64,000 nucleotides of DNA from NCBI GenBank assembly GCA_002709225.1, contig PAQH01000127.1:19475-83474 (forward strand), read 5' to 3'. This DNA comes from Planctomycetaceae bacterium. GTDB lineage: Bacteria; Planctomycetota; Planctomycetia; Pirellulales; Pirellulaceae. This document shows, in pieces, positions 9,843 to 20,144 of the stretch; within the stretch, counting starts at the first letter, position 1; each line of letters begins with the position of its first letter. A model generated the notes under the pieces. That model was not told the DNA's origin and made no database searches. It was given only the letters and a program-made list of their open reading frames with translations. The translations under genes and the position numbers were made by a program.

Positions 9843-11252
9843 ATGACCCGTCATTTCGCCACCCGCCGGGAATTCCTGCAGATCAGTACCGTAGGTCTCT
9901 CCGGGATGGCTTTTGCGGCCGGTCACGGGGGGCCTGCGGGGGCATCACAGGCGGCTGCGCGACCACGAGCCGAATCTACGATCCTACTATTTTTGTGCGG
10001 CGGTGCCTCCCATATCGATACCTGGGACCTGAAACCCAAAGCACCCGCCGAATATCGCGGTCCTTTTCAGCCGATTCAGACTTCGGCGCCAGGCGTCACG
10101 TTCTGCGAACATCTGCCACTCCTGGCGCAACAGGCGCAGCATTTGGCTGTGGTGAATTCGGTGGACGGGCAAGTCAACACCAATGATCATCACGCCGGAT
10201 ATTACCACAATTTGACCGGTCACCGACCCGATCAGTCGTTTGTAACCCTGGGCAACAACCGGACCCCAGTTCCGAGTGACTGGCCGTTTATGGGCAGTGT
10301 GGTGGGCTCCAAACGGAGTCCGCACCCGGTACTCCCCAACGCGATCACCTTACCCCATCAACCCAGCAAAGCGCCCTACACACGTCCCGGGCAGTTTGCC
10401 GGCCGTTTGGGGGTTGAACATAATCCGCTCTACGTGCAGGGAAGCCATTCCTCGCCGCTTGAATTTACGCTGCCCTCATTGACGTTGGCTGGTGACGTGA
10501 CTCCCGATCGCCTGGCAAGTCGAGAGCTGTTGCTAGGGGTGCTCGACCGCACGCGCCGAGGATTTGACAATGCGCCGCCCGTGTCGCGTTGGTCGACACA
10601 GCGGGAACGGGCCGCAGGCTTATTGATGGCGGCGTCGACAACGCGGGCCTTTGATGTGTCTCGCGAACCGTTAGCGCTCCGAGAACGGTACGGAGCGACG
10701 GTGAACGGCACCAGTCTCCTGGCGGCGCGGCGACTGGTTGAGGAGGGCGTTCCTTTTGTGACGGTCTTCTGGTACGAGGATGAGAACCTGCGCAATAAAT
10801 GCAAGAGCGCTGGTGGATGGGATACACACGGCAATAACTTCGACTGTTTGAAACAGAATCTGCTGCCCGAGTTGGATCGCGGGCTTTCGGCGCTGCTCGG
10901 CGACCTGCACGACCGTGGTCTCTTGGAACAGACCCTGGTAATGGTGACCAGTGAAATGGGACGCAAGCCCCGGATTGGCGACCCGCGTAGTGGGGGTGTT
11001 TCTGGTCAAGGACGGGATCACTGGACCCATTGTTTGACCGACCTGTTGGCGGGGGGGGGGATTCGGGGTGGCCGTACGTACGGAGCGACCGACCGACTTG
11101 GCGGTTATCCAGCGGATTTGCCGGTAACGCCCGCGGACATCACCCGCACGGTTTATCACGCGATGGGTATCGAGGATCTCACAGCTCAAGACAAGGACGG
11201 GCGAGTGTACAATTTGCTCCAGGAGTCGGAAGTCATCGAGGCGTTGTTTTGA
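9843..11252 (+). CDS. DUF1501 protein (unpaired type)
   Basis: RREFLQIS; CGGASHIDTWDLKP; SEMGRKPRIGDP; GRDHWTHC. Confidence 0.92.
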   Translation: MTRHFATRREFLQISTVGLSGMAFAAGHGGPAGASQAAARPRAESTILLFLCGGASHIDTWDLKPKAPAEYRGPFQPIQTSAPGVTFCEHLPLLAQQAQHLAVVNSVDGQVNTNDHHAGYYHNLTGHRPDQSFVTLGNNRTPVPSDWPFMGSVVGSKRSPHPVLPNAITLPHQPSKAPYTRPGQFAGRLGVEHNPLYVQGSHSSPLEFTLPSLTLAGDVTPDRLASRELLLGVLDRTRRGFDNAPPVSRWSTQRERAAGLLMAASTTRAFDVSREPLALRERYGATVNGTSLLAARRLVEEGVPFVTVFWYEDENLRNKCKSAGGWDTHGNNFDCLKQNLLPELDRGLSALLGDLHDRGLLEQTLVMVTSEMGRKPRIGDPRSGGVSGQGRDHWTHCLTDLLAGGGIRGGRTYGATDRLGGYPADLPVTPADITRTVYHAMGIEDLTAQDKDGRVYNLLQESEVIEALF

Positions 11253-11416
11253 AGCCATTTTGACTGTTCAACAAGAATTGTTGAGGCGCGTCCCACCGCG
11301 TTGGATGGTGCTCCAGGCGGTCCCGGCCTGCTGACCACTAGGGTCGCCGGGGCACAACCCGCCTGGCTGTCCACCTGACAACGGCGACACCACATCGAAA
11401 TCCGTAATGGTTTGCC

Positions 11417-14218
11417 ATGAGTTGGAACGATCTTACGCCGCACACGCAGGCCATTGGACGCGTAATTGCCCGCGTCCCGCTGCTAGGATTATGGGTGGCG
11501 TGGGGCTTAACGCCAGTTTCGGCGGACGAAGGCGACTTCTACCGAGACGTTCAGGCCGCGCTGGTCAAATCGTGCATCCTTTGTCATGGCCCGAGCAAAC
11601 AAGAGAGTGGCTATCGCGTCGACTTGTTGGATGTGCTCCTGCGAGGTGGCGAATCCGGCCAACCCGCGGTGATTCCGGGAAATCCAGAGGCAAGTTATCT
11701 CTGGCAGCGCATTGTGTCGCAGGATCCGGATCAGAAGATGCCGCCGCGAGGGTCGGGCTTGGACGCGTCGGAGAGGGCCCGTTTGCGAACCTGGATCGCC
11801 TCGGGTGCTGAGCTGCCCCAACGTGCGCAGCCCAGCAATCCACGGACCGATCATTGGGCATTCAATCGCATTGCGCAACCGGCGGTACCCGCGGTCATAC
11901 CGTTTCAAGGGCAGTTGAATCCGGTGGATGCGTTTATCGACCGGTCGCTGGCGGCGAGTGGGCTCATGCGTTCCGTTGAAGCGTCTCGCCGGCAGTTAAT
12001 CCGGCGCGTCTACCTTGTCACCCTGGGGCTGCCACCCGAGCCGGGGCAGGTCGCCGCTTTTGTAGATGACCGGAGGCCGGACGCCTACGCGCGGATGATC
12101 GATGGAGTCCTGGCGAGTCCGCGTTATGGCGAACGGTGGGCACAGCATTGGCTGGATTGTGTGCGTTATGCGGAAACGACTGGCTATGAAGTGAACGGGC
12201 CCAATGGGAAAATCTACCCTTATCGAGACTACCTGATTAATGCTTTGAACGAGGATCGGGCTTACGACCGCATGATCCTGGAACAAATTGCGGGTGACCA
12301 GTTCGGGATGGACGCGGCGACGGGTTTTCTCGTAGCCGGTCCACACGATACGAACCGCAGTCCAGATCCGCGGCTTACGGCGATGCAGTACCAGGATGGC
12401 CTGGACGAAATCATCAAGTCGACGAGCGCCGTCTTTCTCGGGATTACCTTAGGGTGCGCACGCTGCCATGACCACAAATACGACCCATTTGCGCAAGCCG
12501 ACTACTATGCGATGCAGGCGGTGTTCGCGGGAACGTCTTATGGCAGTCGTCGTCAGCAGGGCGCTGAGAACGAACGCATGGCGAAGTCCGCCAAACTGCT
12601 AAAGCCGCAGCTCGCCACGCTGCGGCAACAACTGGCGACACTACGTGAACGTTACGGATTGAAACCGCCGGTTGATTTTCATGCCTATGAGGAAACATTT
12701 GCACCCGTTGTCACCGCTGCCGTGCAACTTCGGATCCACGCTGCCAATGACCAAGGAATTGTCGAACTTGATGATGTCGAGGTCTGGACCACGCCAGGAC
12801 CGGCTGGTGAATCAACGAATGTGGCACACCGCGATCTGGGGGCGCGAGCCGTCTCATCCCCCACCGCCAAAGCGAATCAAGGGAAGACGGCGGACTTGTT
12901 GTTGGACGGTACACGACAATTGTTCCTCTTCTTTCGTTCGGTTGATAAAGAGAACGTGTGGATCACGATCTATTTTGACCGACCCTACCTGGTCGACCGG
13001 ATTGTCATCAAACCCCGCGGCGCCCATGTCCCGGTCGATTACCGCATCGATGTCGCGGTAGGCGACCAATGGCGCGAAGTGGTGGATTCGCGGGGACGGA
13101 TGCTGCACCCCCAAGACATGCGGCCCGCAAACCGTGTGCAGCTGACCGGTGTGGCTCGACAGGCTACGGCTCGCCTGGTGGCCACCAACGCAGAGACGCG
13201 GCGTATTGAGGCCGAATACAACCGGTTGCGGGACGGTCCGCAAATCTTCGCGGGTAGATTTGCGCCACCCCAGCAAACCCATCTTATGGTTCGGGGCGAC
13301 CCGCTGGTTAAGGGCCCGCCAGTGGCGCCAGCGGCGCCGGCATTATTTGCCGGTGGGGAATTGGACTTCGCTACACCGGAGGCGGAGCGTAGGCTACATC
13401 TCGCCCGTGTGATCGCGTCGCCGGCCAATCCGTTGACCGCCAGGGTAATGGTGAATCGGGTGTGGCAATACATCTTCGGGGCGGGAATCGTGGACACTCC
13501 GTCGGACTTTGGCATCAATGGAGGGCGACCGTCACACCCGGTCTTGCTGGATTGGCTCGCGATCCGTTTTATGGAGGAGCAATGGTCGATCAAACGACTA
13601 CAGCGCCGTTTGTTGTCTTCGGCAACATTTCGGCAGGCGAGTTTTTCGCGGCGCGAGGCGGCGCAGATTGATGCCGGTTGCCGTCTCCTGTGGCGATTTC
13701 CTCCTCGCCGGTTATCGGCGGAGGCGATTCGGGACTCACTGCTCCTCGTCAGTGGGCGGTTAAATCGGCGCATGGGTGGGCCGAGTTTCTCATTTTTTGA
13801 GCAGGCAACCAGCGTCTTCGAAAAGAAACAACCACGGGGCACCTTCGGACCGGAGGGATGGAGGCGGATGATCTATGGTGAGAAGTTGCGGCTGGAGTAT
13901 GTGGGTGTCTTCGGCGTATTCGATTGCCCGGACGCGAGCCAGATGGCTCCCAAGCGGACGGTCAGTACGAGCGCGGGACAGGCGTTGAGCCTGCTGAACA
14001 GCGTTTTTGTAGCGAGGCAGGCGGAGTCTCTCGGCGACATCGCGAGGCGGCAAGCAGCTGGTTTGCGAGAGCAAGTCACCGTAGCTGCGCGACGGGCCTT
14101 ATGCCGCCCACTCCACCGTGAGGAGATGAGCGTGCTACTCGAGGTCGCGGAACAGCAGGGGCTCGTGCAGGTCTGCCGGATCCTTTTGAACCTCAATGAA
14201 TTCGTGTTTGTTCAATAG
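11417..14218 (+). CDS. PSCyt1-DUF1549-DUF1553 protein
   Basis: CILCHG haem motif, LVTLGLPPEPG, GCARCHDHKYDPF, discoidin-like insert, NRVWQYIFGAGIVDTPSDFG. Confidence 0.93.
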   Translation: MSWNDLTPHTQAIGRVIARVPLLGLWVAWGLTPVSADEGDFYRDVQAALVKSCILCHGPSKQESGYRVDLLDVLLRGGESGQPAVIPGNPEASYLWQRIVSQDPDQKMPPRGSGLDASERARLRTWIASGAELPQRAQPSNPRTDHWAFNRIAQPAVPAVIPFQGQLNPVDAFIDRSLAASGLMRSVEASRRQLIRRVYLVTLGLPPEPGQVAAFVDDRRPDAYARMIDGVLASPRYGERWAQHWLDCVRYAETTGYEVNGPNGKIYPYRDYLINALNEDRAYDRMILEQIAGDQFGMDAATGFLVAGPHDTNRSPDPRLTAMQYQDGLDEIIKSTSAVFLGITLGCARCHDHKYDPFAQADYYAMQAVFAGTSYGSRRQQGAENERMAKSAKLLKPQLATLRQQLATLRERYGLKPPVDFHAYEETFAPVVTAAVQLRIHAANDQGIVELDDVEVWTTPGPAGESTNVAHRDLGARAVSSPTAKANQGKTADLLLDGTRQLFLFFRSVDKENVWITIYFDRPYLVDRIVIKPRGAHVPVDYRIDVAVGDQWREVVDSRGRMLHPQDMRPANRVQLTGVARQATARLVATNAETRRIEAEYNRLRDGPQIFAGRFAPPQQTHLMVRGDPLVKGPPVAPAAPALFAGGELDFATPEAERRLHLARVIASPANPLTARVMVNRVWQYIFGAGIVDTPSDFGINGGRPSHPVLLDWLAIRFMEEQWSIKRLQRRLLSSATFRQASFSRREAAQIDAGCRLLWRFPPRRLSAEAIRDSLLLVSGRLNRRMGGPSFSFFEQATSVFEKKQPRGTFGPEGWRRMIYGEKLRLEYVGVFGVFDCPDASQMAPKRTVSTSAGQALSLLNSVFVARQAESLGDIARRQAAGLREQVTVAARRALCRPLHREEMSVLLEVAEQQGLVQVCRILLNLNEFVFVQ

Positions 14219-14230
14219 CGACGGGAAGGT

Positions 14231-15679
14231 ATGTCAATCCGAGACCATTTGCTTTGCCGCCGCAACTTTCTGGCTCACACCGGAAGTGGGCTTGGCGCCA
14301 TTGCGCTGGCGCAGTTACTGCGGCCACAGGCGGCCGGCGGCGACGGCAGCGTCGTATTTGATCCCGCTGACCCGTTCGCACCACGTCGCGCGCATGCCCG
14401 TGGTGTCGCGGAGAATGTGATCGTGGTTTTTTGCGCGGGCGCGGTGAGTCACATTGATTTCTGGGAGTACAAACCGGACCTGGTTCGATTCCATGGGAAA
14501 CCTCTGCCAGGAAACGAGCGGCTGATTTCATTCCAGGGTGAAAACGGTACGTTGCAGCGGCCGTTGTGGACGTTTCGACCACGCGGTGAGTGTGGCAAGA
14601 TGGTTTCCGACATCGTTCCCCATCTGGGCGGTTGCGTCGACGATATTTGTTTTCTTCACTCCGTTCACACGAAATCGAGCACGCACGGTCCGGGTGAGAA
14701 TCTGATGTCGACGGGTTTTAATCGCGAAGGTTACCCAGGCATCGGCGCCTGGGTTTCCTATGCATTGGGGACGGAAAATCAAGATTTGCCGGCCTTTGTG
14801 GCAATCGAAGACCCGCGCGGCACCCCACAGTCAGGGCCCAACAATTGGACAAACGGCTTTTTGCCCGCGGCATTCCAAGGCTCGGCCTTCAGTACGACGC
14901 GACCGGTTGAGCATCTGCAGCCACCACGAGGGACTTCGCCGGAGGCGAACAGTTCGGTATTGCGGGCGCTGAATCGGCTGAACGAACGCCACCGGCAGGC
15001 GTTCCGGGGTGACAGTGACCTGTCGGCAAGAATATCGAGTTACGAACTGGCAGCCCGGATGCAGTTGTCGGTGCCGGAAGTGATGGGTGTCAATGCCGAA
15101 CCGGCACACATCCAGAAACTGTACGGAGCCGACTCGAAAAATCGTGTGAAGGCGGATTTTGCTGCGAACTGCATCCTGGCACGGCGTCTTGTCGAGCGTG
15201 GCACGCGGTTTGTGCAACTCTTCAACGGTGCCTATGCTTCGGGCGGACGCCTCAACTGGGACACCCATAACAGCATGCCCGCCCTGGTTCCCGGGCACGC
15301 CGAGATTCTCGATCAGCCTGTGGCTGGGCTCTTGCGGGACCTGAAACAAAGGGGCCTGTTAGACAAGACGTTGGTGGTGTGTTGTACGGAGTTCGGCCGT
15401 ATGCCGATGTTCCAGTTGGGAAACGACGGGCGCGACCATAACCCGGAAGGTTTCACCGTCTGGTTTGCCGGTGGCGGCGTACGGGGCGGCATGTCCTATG
15501 GGGCCACCGATGCGTTCGGTTACAAGGCGGAACAACAGCCGCTCTCAATACACGATGTTCATGCGACGGTGCTGCACCTGCTGGGAATTGATCACGAGCG
15601 TTTGACGTACTACCACAATGGGCTGCAGCGGCGTCTGACTGACGTGCATGGTCATGTCGTTCACGATGTGATCGCCTGA
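14231..15679 (+). CDS. DUF1501 protein (paired type)
   Basis: RRNFLAHTG; CAGAVSHIDFWEYKP; CTEFGRMP; C-terminus GIDHERLTYYHNGLQRRLTDVHGHVV. 12 bp after the preceding CDS. Confidence 0.92.
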   Translation: MSIRDHLLCRRNFLAHTGSGLGAIALAQLLRPQAAGGDGSVVFDPADPFAPRRAHARGVAENVIVVFCAGAVSHIDFWEYKPDLVRFHGKPLPGNERLISFQGENGTLQRPLWTFRPRGECGKMVSDIVPHLGGCVDDICFLHSVHTKSSTHGPGENLMSTGFNREGYPGIGAWVSYALGTENQDLPAFVAIEDPRGTPQSGPNNWTNGFLPAAFQGSAFSTTRPVEHLQPPRGTSPEANSSVLRALNRLNERHRQAFRGDSDLSARISSYELAARMQLSVPEVMGVNAEPAHIQKLYGADSKNRVKADFAANCILARRLVERGTRFVQLFNGAYASGGRLNWDTHNSMPALVPGHAEILDQPVAGLLRDLKQRGLLDKTLVVCCTEFGRMPMFQLGNDGRDHNPEGFTVWFAGGGVRGGMSYGATDAFGYKAEQQPLSIHDVHATVLHLLGIDHERLTYYHNGLQRRLTDVHGHVVHDVIA

Positions 15680-15973
15680 CCGGGTGGCTGGCGATCAACG
15701 CCAACGGCGAGGCGCCGGTTTGTTGGTGGCTCGATTTACCCGCTGCCGCCAACGCGTCGTTGATCGGCCTGCACGATCGATGCGGCAGCAGCGTGCGGCG
15801 TCGCCCGAGGGTTGGTCGCTATGTGCCGCGGGCCCGCGTAAGACTGGCGGCGGGACGGAGCCACCAACCGTGTTGCGCCCGCACCGCTTGGCGCTGGCCG
15901 CGGGGGTTGGCATCTTAGGGGCCGAGGGCTATCGCCGGATATTTACGAAAGCGTACGAGCGAAGGGGATTCGA

Positions 15974-17095
15974 ATGAAGAGCGGTTATCGCGTAGTTAGC
16001 GGTTGTGTATGGGGGTGTTTGGTCGGCTTCTTCATGGGAACGGTTCGAGCGCAAGATGCGACGTACTTCAATCAATCGGTGTCCGCCAGCAATCCACTGC
16101 GCACCGAGCAGGCCCGGGAGCTAGACGAGTACATCAAAGCGTTGGCGGCCGATCGGACACTGCTGGCCGACGTGTTCCAGCCCGACTATTCATCGACCAA
16201 GTCGTTTGAACGTTCCGTCGAAGGATTGCGGCAGAGATTTTCGGAAAGTATCGGTTACCCCCCACCTGGCGCGCGGCCACGGCAGACGCCGACCTTCACT
16301 CAGATCGGTACGGATACCGTGGGCACTTATTACAGGGCGATGATTCCCATCCTGCCGGGCGTTCATTCCGAAGGCATCTATATCGTACCACAATCACTAC
16401 AGAAGACTGCGCCGCTGGTTATCTCCATGCATGGCGGCGGCGGATCCCCGGAGGTTGCCTTATTCAATGGTGGTGCCAACTACCATGACATGGTGCGCGG
16501 CGCCGTGAAACGTGGATATTGCGTCTACGCGCCACAGCATCTTTTTCGAGCGGAAGGATATCCGCGTGACGTCCGCAACCGCATGGATGCGAGATTGCGT
16601 TTGGTGGGGACGAGCATTACTGCGGTGGAGGTGGCAAAGATCACCTATGCTCTAGACGTTCTTGTCAAACGTCCCGAAGTGAATGCGGCCCGGATTGGGA
16701 TGGTTGGGCTGTCCTACGGTGGGTATTACGCACAGGTCGCGCCGGCCCTGGATCGTCGCATTAAAGTATCGGTGTCGAGTTGCTATTTTGGTGTGCAGGA
16801 GGGACGTTACGCCCAAGAGGAACTTTCGGTTCCAGGGGATTTTCGGTTTCAGAACCGCTTTACCTTGTTCCGCGATGCCGACCTGGTGGCACTGATCTGT
16901 CCCCGGGCACATCAGGTACAGGCAGGCGCGCGTGATAACGCCTCTCACCGTGAGATGGGTAAACAAATCGCACCCAGGGCCGCTTCCTTTTACCAGAAAC
17001 TGGGAGTGGCGGAGAGGTTCGAACATGTCATTTTCGAGGGAGGGCATGAATTTGATGATGCCTCCGCCTGGCGGTTTGTGCAGGATCACCTGTAG
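15974..17095 (+). CDS. Exported alpha/beta hydrolase (dienelactone hydrolase/acetylxylan esterase-like)
   Basis: Signal peptide; SMHGGGG oxyanion-like motif; GLSYGGYYA nucleophile elbow; late GGHEF histidine. Confidence 0.75.
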   Translation: MKSGYRVVSGCVWGCLVGFFMGTVRAQDATYFNQSVSASNPLRTEQARELDEYIKALAADRTLLADVFQPDYSSTKSFERSVEGLRQRFSESIGYPPPGARPRQTPTFTQIGTDTVGTYYRAMIPILPGVHSEGIYIVPQSLQKTAPLVISMHGGGGSPEVALFNGGANYHDMVRGAVKRGYCVYAPQHLFRAEGYPRDVRNRMDARLRLVGTSITAVEVAKITYALDVLVKRPEVNAARIGMVGLSYGGYYAQVAPALDRRIKVSVSSCYFGVQEGRYAQEELSVPGDFRFQNRFTLFRDADLVALICPRAHQVQAGARDNASHREMGKQIAPRAASFYQKLGVAERFEHVIFEGGHEFDDASAWRFVQDHL

Positions 17096-17407
17096 TCTTC
17101 CCGGTCGCGCCAGCACCACTCCGTCAGGCAGGTTCGCCGTAACGCTTCGAGAAAGGCACGATGATCTACTTCGCCAGCGGAAGTGCGATCCGGCAAGGAC
17201 AACCAGTCGCGGGCGAGAGCTTGGTTCCACGCGGTGCGGGATACCGTACGCTGGGACTACGCAGGGATGCGGAGTTGACAGCATACCAGCTAGGCACCGT
17301 ATCATGCGGTTAGACCCTGGCGCCAACTGGCACGCTGGGCACCCAGAACTTTTCGATCCGGACGCGTCCGCCGACAGGATGCCGCCGGTCGTAGCCGGAG
17401 TCGGCCG

Positions 17408-18562
17408 TTGAAAGGGAAGCCACGGCAACGCTGTTACGTCTGTTTTCGTCCGCGGGAACTCTGCTTTTGCGATTCAATACCGCGGATCGGAAATAGCACG
17501 CGCGTGCTGATACTGCAACATGTTGCCGAACGATTCCACCCCTTCAACACGGCGAGAATTGTGCGATCTGGGCTCCGCCGGTGCGAAGTCATGGTGGGAC
17601 ACAATCGCGACTTCGCGACGGCGTCCCTTCCCATTCAGCCCGATGCGGTGTTGTTGTACCCGAGTGATCGATCAATCCCAGCCGCGGAAATCCCGCGCAC
17701 TGCGCGGCCCAGTCAGTTAGTTGTGGTCGACGGAACGTGGCACCAGGCGAAGACGATCGTCCGTGACTGTCGTCAGGTGCGAGTACTTCCACGACTGGAA
17801 TTGACGCCTTCGCGACCCGGCAGATATCGGATCCGACGGGAACCGAATTCGCAGAGCCTCTCCACGGTGGAGGCAACCGTGCAAGCGTTGTCTTTGTTAG
17901 AACCGGAAACCCAAGGGCTCGCTCAATTATTGGATGCTTTCGAGGTAATGGTCACTGGGCAGATGACACGGCGCGGGGAGGTACAGGGAACACGGCAAAA
18001 GTTCCGCACAGGCGGTCCCAACGACGTGTACCCCCGCGCACTGTTGTGGCCCGCCTCACAACTCGTGGTCGCCTACGGCGAAACCACGCCCAAGTTGGGA
18101 GCTGGCGTTCTTAGCACGCCAAGGCCCGTGAACTGGGTTGCCCAACGCTTGGCGACGGGAGACCGCTTTGAGTGCCACCTGGAGTCAGCGGCGAGACTTT
18201 CCAGAACCGTGCGGGACCACATGCGGTTGGCAGACGTGGCCGTCACCATGTGCTCCTCAACACACGAATTCCGACGCGACTGGCGCCAGTTCCTCAAGCC
18301 CGACGATGTGTTGGTCGTGTACCATGCCCGCACCGCGCAGTTATTGCAGCACGCCTGTGGCGATCAGCCGCGGACACTGGTCCTCAAGTCGATCTGCGGT
18401 AAAACACCCGCGGGATCGGGTTCATTGGATGAGGTGCTCCGCGTGCATGGGCTACTACCGGCTTCGCGATGGGGCCCGACGCGGGCGCATCAAAGACTTG
18501 CCATGGCGGTGACGCTCGCCGAATTCTTCCGGAAACGCGCGAGTGCGGGGGATCGCGGCTAG
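17408..18562 (+). CDS. DTW-domain protein (tRNA aminocarboxypropyltransferase-like) with extra C-terminal region
   Basis: CYVCFRPRELCFCD cysteine motif; VVDGTWHQAKT (D-x-T-W). Confidence 0.82.
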   Translation: MKGKPRQRCYVCFRPRELCFCDSIPRIGNSTRVLILQHVAERFHPFNTARIVRSGLRRCEVMVGHNRDFATASLPIQPDAVLLYPSDRSIPAAEIPRTARPSQLVVVDGTWHQAKTIVRDCRQVRVLPRLELTPSRPGRYRIRREPNSQSLSTVEATVQALSLLEPETQGLAQLLDAFEVMVTGQMTRRGEVQGTRQKFRTGGPNDVYPRALLWPASQLVVAYGETTPKLGAGVLSTPRPVNWVAQRLATGDRFECHLESAARLSRTVRDHMRLADVAVTMCSSTHEFRRDWRQFLKPDDVLVVYHARTAQLLQHACGDQPRTLVLKSICGKTPAGSGSLDEVLRVHGLLPASRWGPTRAHQRLAMAVTLAEFFRKRASAGDRG

Positions 18563-18665
18563 GAAGCAGGTTCCCGGGCAGCCGCGTTTCAGATCCAACG
18601 AGCACGTCTCATTTTCTGTAAACGTTGGCAGCGGGAGCTCCACTCGTGCTGCCAACATTACTCCA

Positions 18666-19970
18666 TTAAGGGCGGTCGTCGGCCTGCGCACGGACTGGAA
18701 GCTGAATGTGCCAGATCCATGAAGACCGCACCCGTGGGCGGATTTCGCCGCTGGCGATCACCAGTTTACCATTGAAGCGCACCGGTATTGTGGTGACGTG
18801 GTTCTGAGGTATGGCGGCGCCCGCGGTCCAACGGTTTGACGTGGTGTCGAACCAGTAGGACCGCTGGGGAAAGCCCGGGTGTCGATCTTTGAGGATGTCC
18901 GCCTGGTCGAACAGGGTGCCGTCAGCGCCACCCAAAACAAGAACACTTCTCGATCCGATGGCAATCGCCGTTCCAGCCATCACGCAACGTGGCGCGTCAG
19001 CGCGGCGTCGCCAGCTGCGCCGTGTTACATTGTATTCCCACACGTCGCGCAGAAATCGGACTCCAGTGAGGCCCTGCCGCCGCCCGCTGATCAGATAGAG
19101 ACAGTCATCGGCGGCATTTGTTTGGGGCACGGTGAGGTTGAATGACCGCGGCCCACCAGGGCATGGTTCGAGGCTCTGCCACCGGAGCGTCTCAGGAGAC
19201 GCCGTACCCGATAAATCGAGTGCCCAAAGATTGGCCATCGCCGAGTCGAGGGTCGCCCCGCGTTGGCCACCCGCCAGGTACAGCATGTCGCCAATCATCG
19301 CCGCCTGGCCATACGCACAGGGGCTGGGAAGCGGGGGGTAGTCGATTTCCAACACGCGTTTTTCGTGCGCATCCCAGTGTAGCGCAAATACACGGTCGAA
19401 TGTCTGGTCGGCGTGATTACCTCCCAGACAGATAACGCCCCTGTGGGTTGAGACCGCGGCGCCATACGCGATGGGGTGGGAAAGCCTCCCTCCGTCTTGC
19501 CACACAAAGTCGGCGCCTTTCGCAACGAGGACGTGAATCTTGCGCCGCCAGACCTTGGAAGATTCCCAAATCGGACGGGGGAAATTAGCGCCACCTGCGA
19601 CCAGCAAGGCCCCCCGGTGGACCCCCACAAAGGGGCCTGCCACACCCAACGCATCAGGCAGATCGGGAAGTCGCTGCCACGTGGGTGATGCCAGACGGTC
19701 GCCAGGATCCAGACTCGGTGATTGTTGGGCAGCGGCGGTTGACAGGCCGGCGAACGGAAGAATGCAAGCCCAGATGCCAAGGGCCCACTGGGTACCTGGA
19801 CTGCTATCATGTGGCGCGGGGCCGGCGGTGAATACGCGTGTTGTTGTCTGCATGGAAACCTGTTCACGTGGTACGGGTACTATTCTAGTTATAGATTCAT
19901 TTACCGGGGGTTGCGTACAGGTCTTGGTGCGCGGATGGCAAAAGTTTCGCTGCCGTAGACTCCCAGCCAA
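18666..19970 (-). CDS. Exported Kelch-repeat beta-propeller (mutarotase-like)
   Basis: Repeated GG..W.L/VLGG kelch motifs; signal-like segment; likely start near 19853. Confidence 0.72.
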   Translation of the reverse strand: MAGSLRQRNFCHPRTKTCTQPPVNESITRIVPVPREQVSMQTTTRVFTAGPAPHDSSPGTQWALGIWACILPFAGLSTAAAQQSPSLDPGDRLASPTWQRLPDLPDALGVAGPFVGVHRGALLVAGGANFPRPIWESSKVWRRKIHVLVAKGADFVWQDGGRLSHPIAYGAAVSTHRGVICLGGNHADQTFDRVFALHWDAHEKRVLEIDYPPLPSPCAYGQAAMIGDMLYLAGGQRGATLDSAMANLWALDLSGTASPETLRWQSLEPCPGGPRSFNLTVPQTNAADDCLYLISGRRQGLTGVRFLRDVWEYNVTRRSWRRRADAPRCVMAGTAIAIGSRSVLVLGGADGTLFDQADILKDRHPGFPQRSYWFDTTSNRWTAGAAIPQNHVTTIPVRFNGKLVIASGEIRPRVRSSWIWHIQLPVRAQADDRP

Positions 19971-20144
19971 GCGGTTGCGAAAATCTCCGCTGGCGTTGCT
20001 GTATCGATGTTCAGAATATCAGTAACCCGTGATAAAAAGGGGCGCTAGGGGCAGCCAACTCGGCGTCGGTTGTACGGGTACCGCCGGAGGCCAGGCGGCC
20101 TCCACCCGGGAGTCAATAGCAGAAACTGGGAGGAAGGTGGAGTG

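Noticed and set aside
11268-11284. tcaacaa-gaa-ttgttga hairpin after the 9843 gene
   Set aside because: Only 7 bp, AT-rich, no T-run; too weak to call a terminator.
15692-15766. 9-bp inverted repeat cgatcaacg...cgttgatcg in the gap after the 14231 gene
   Set aside because: Arms are 57 bp apart and do not extend; could be chance.
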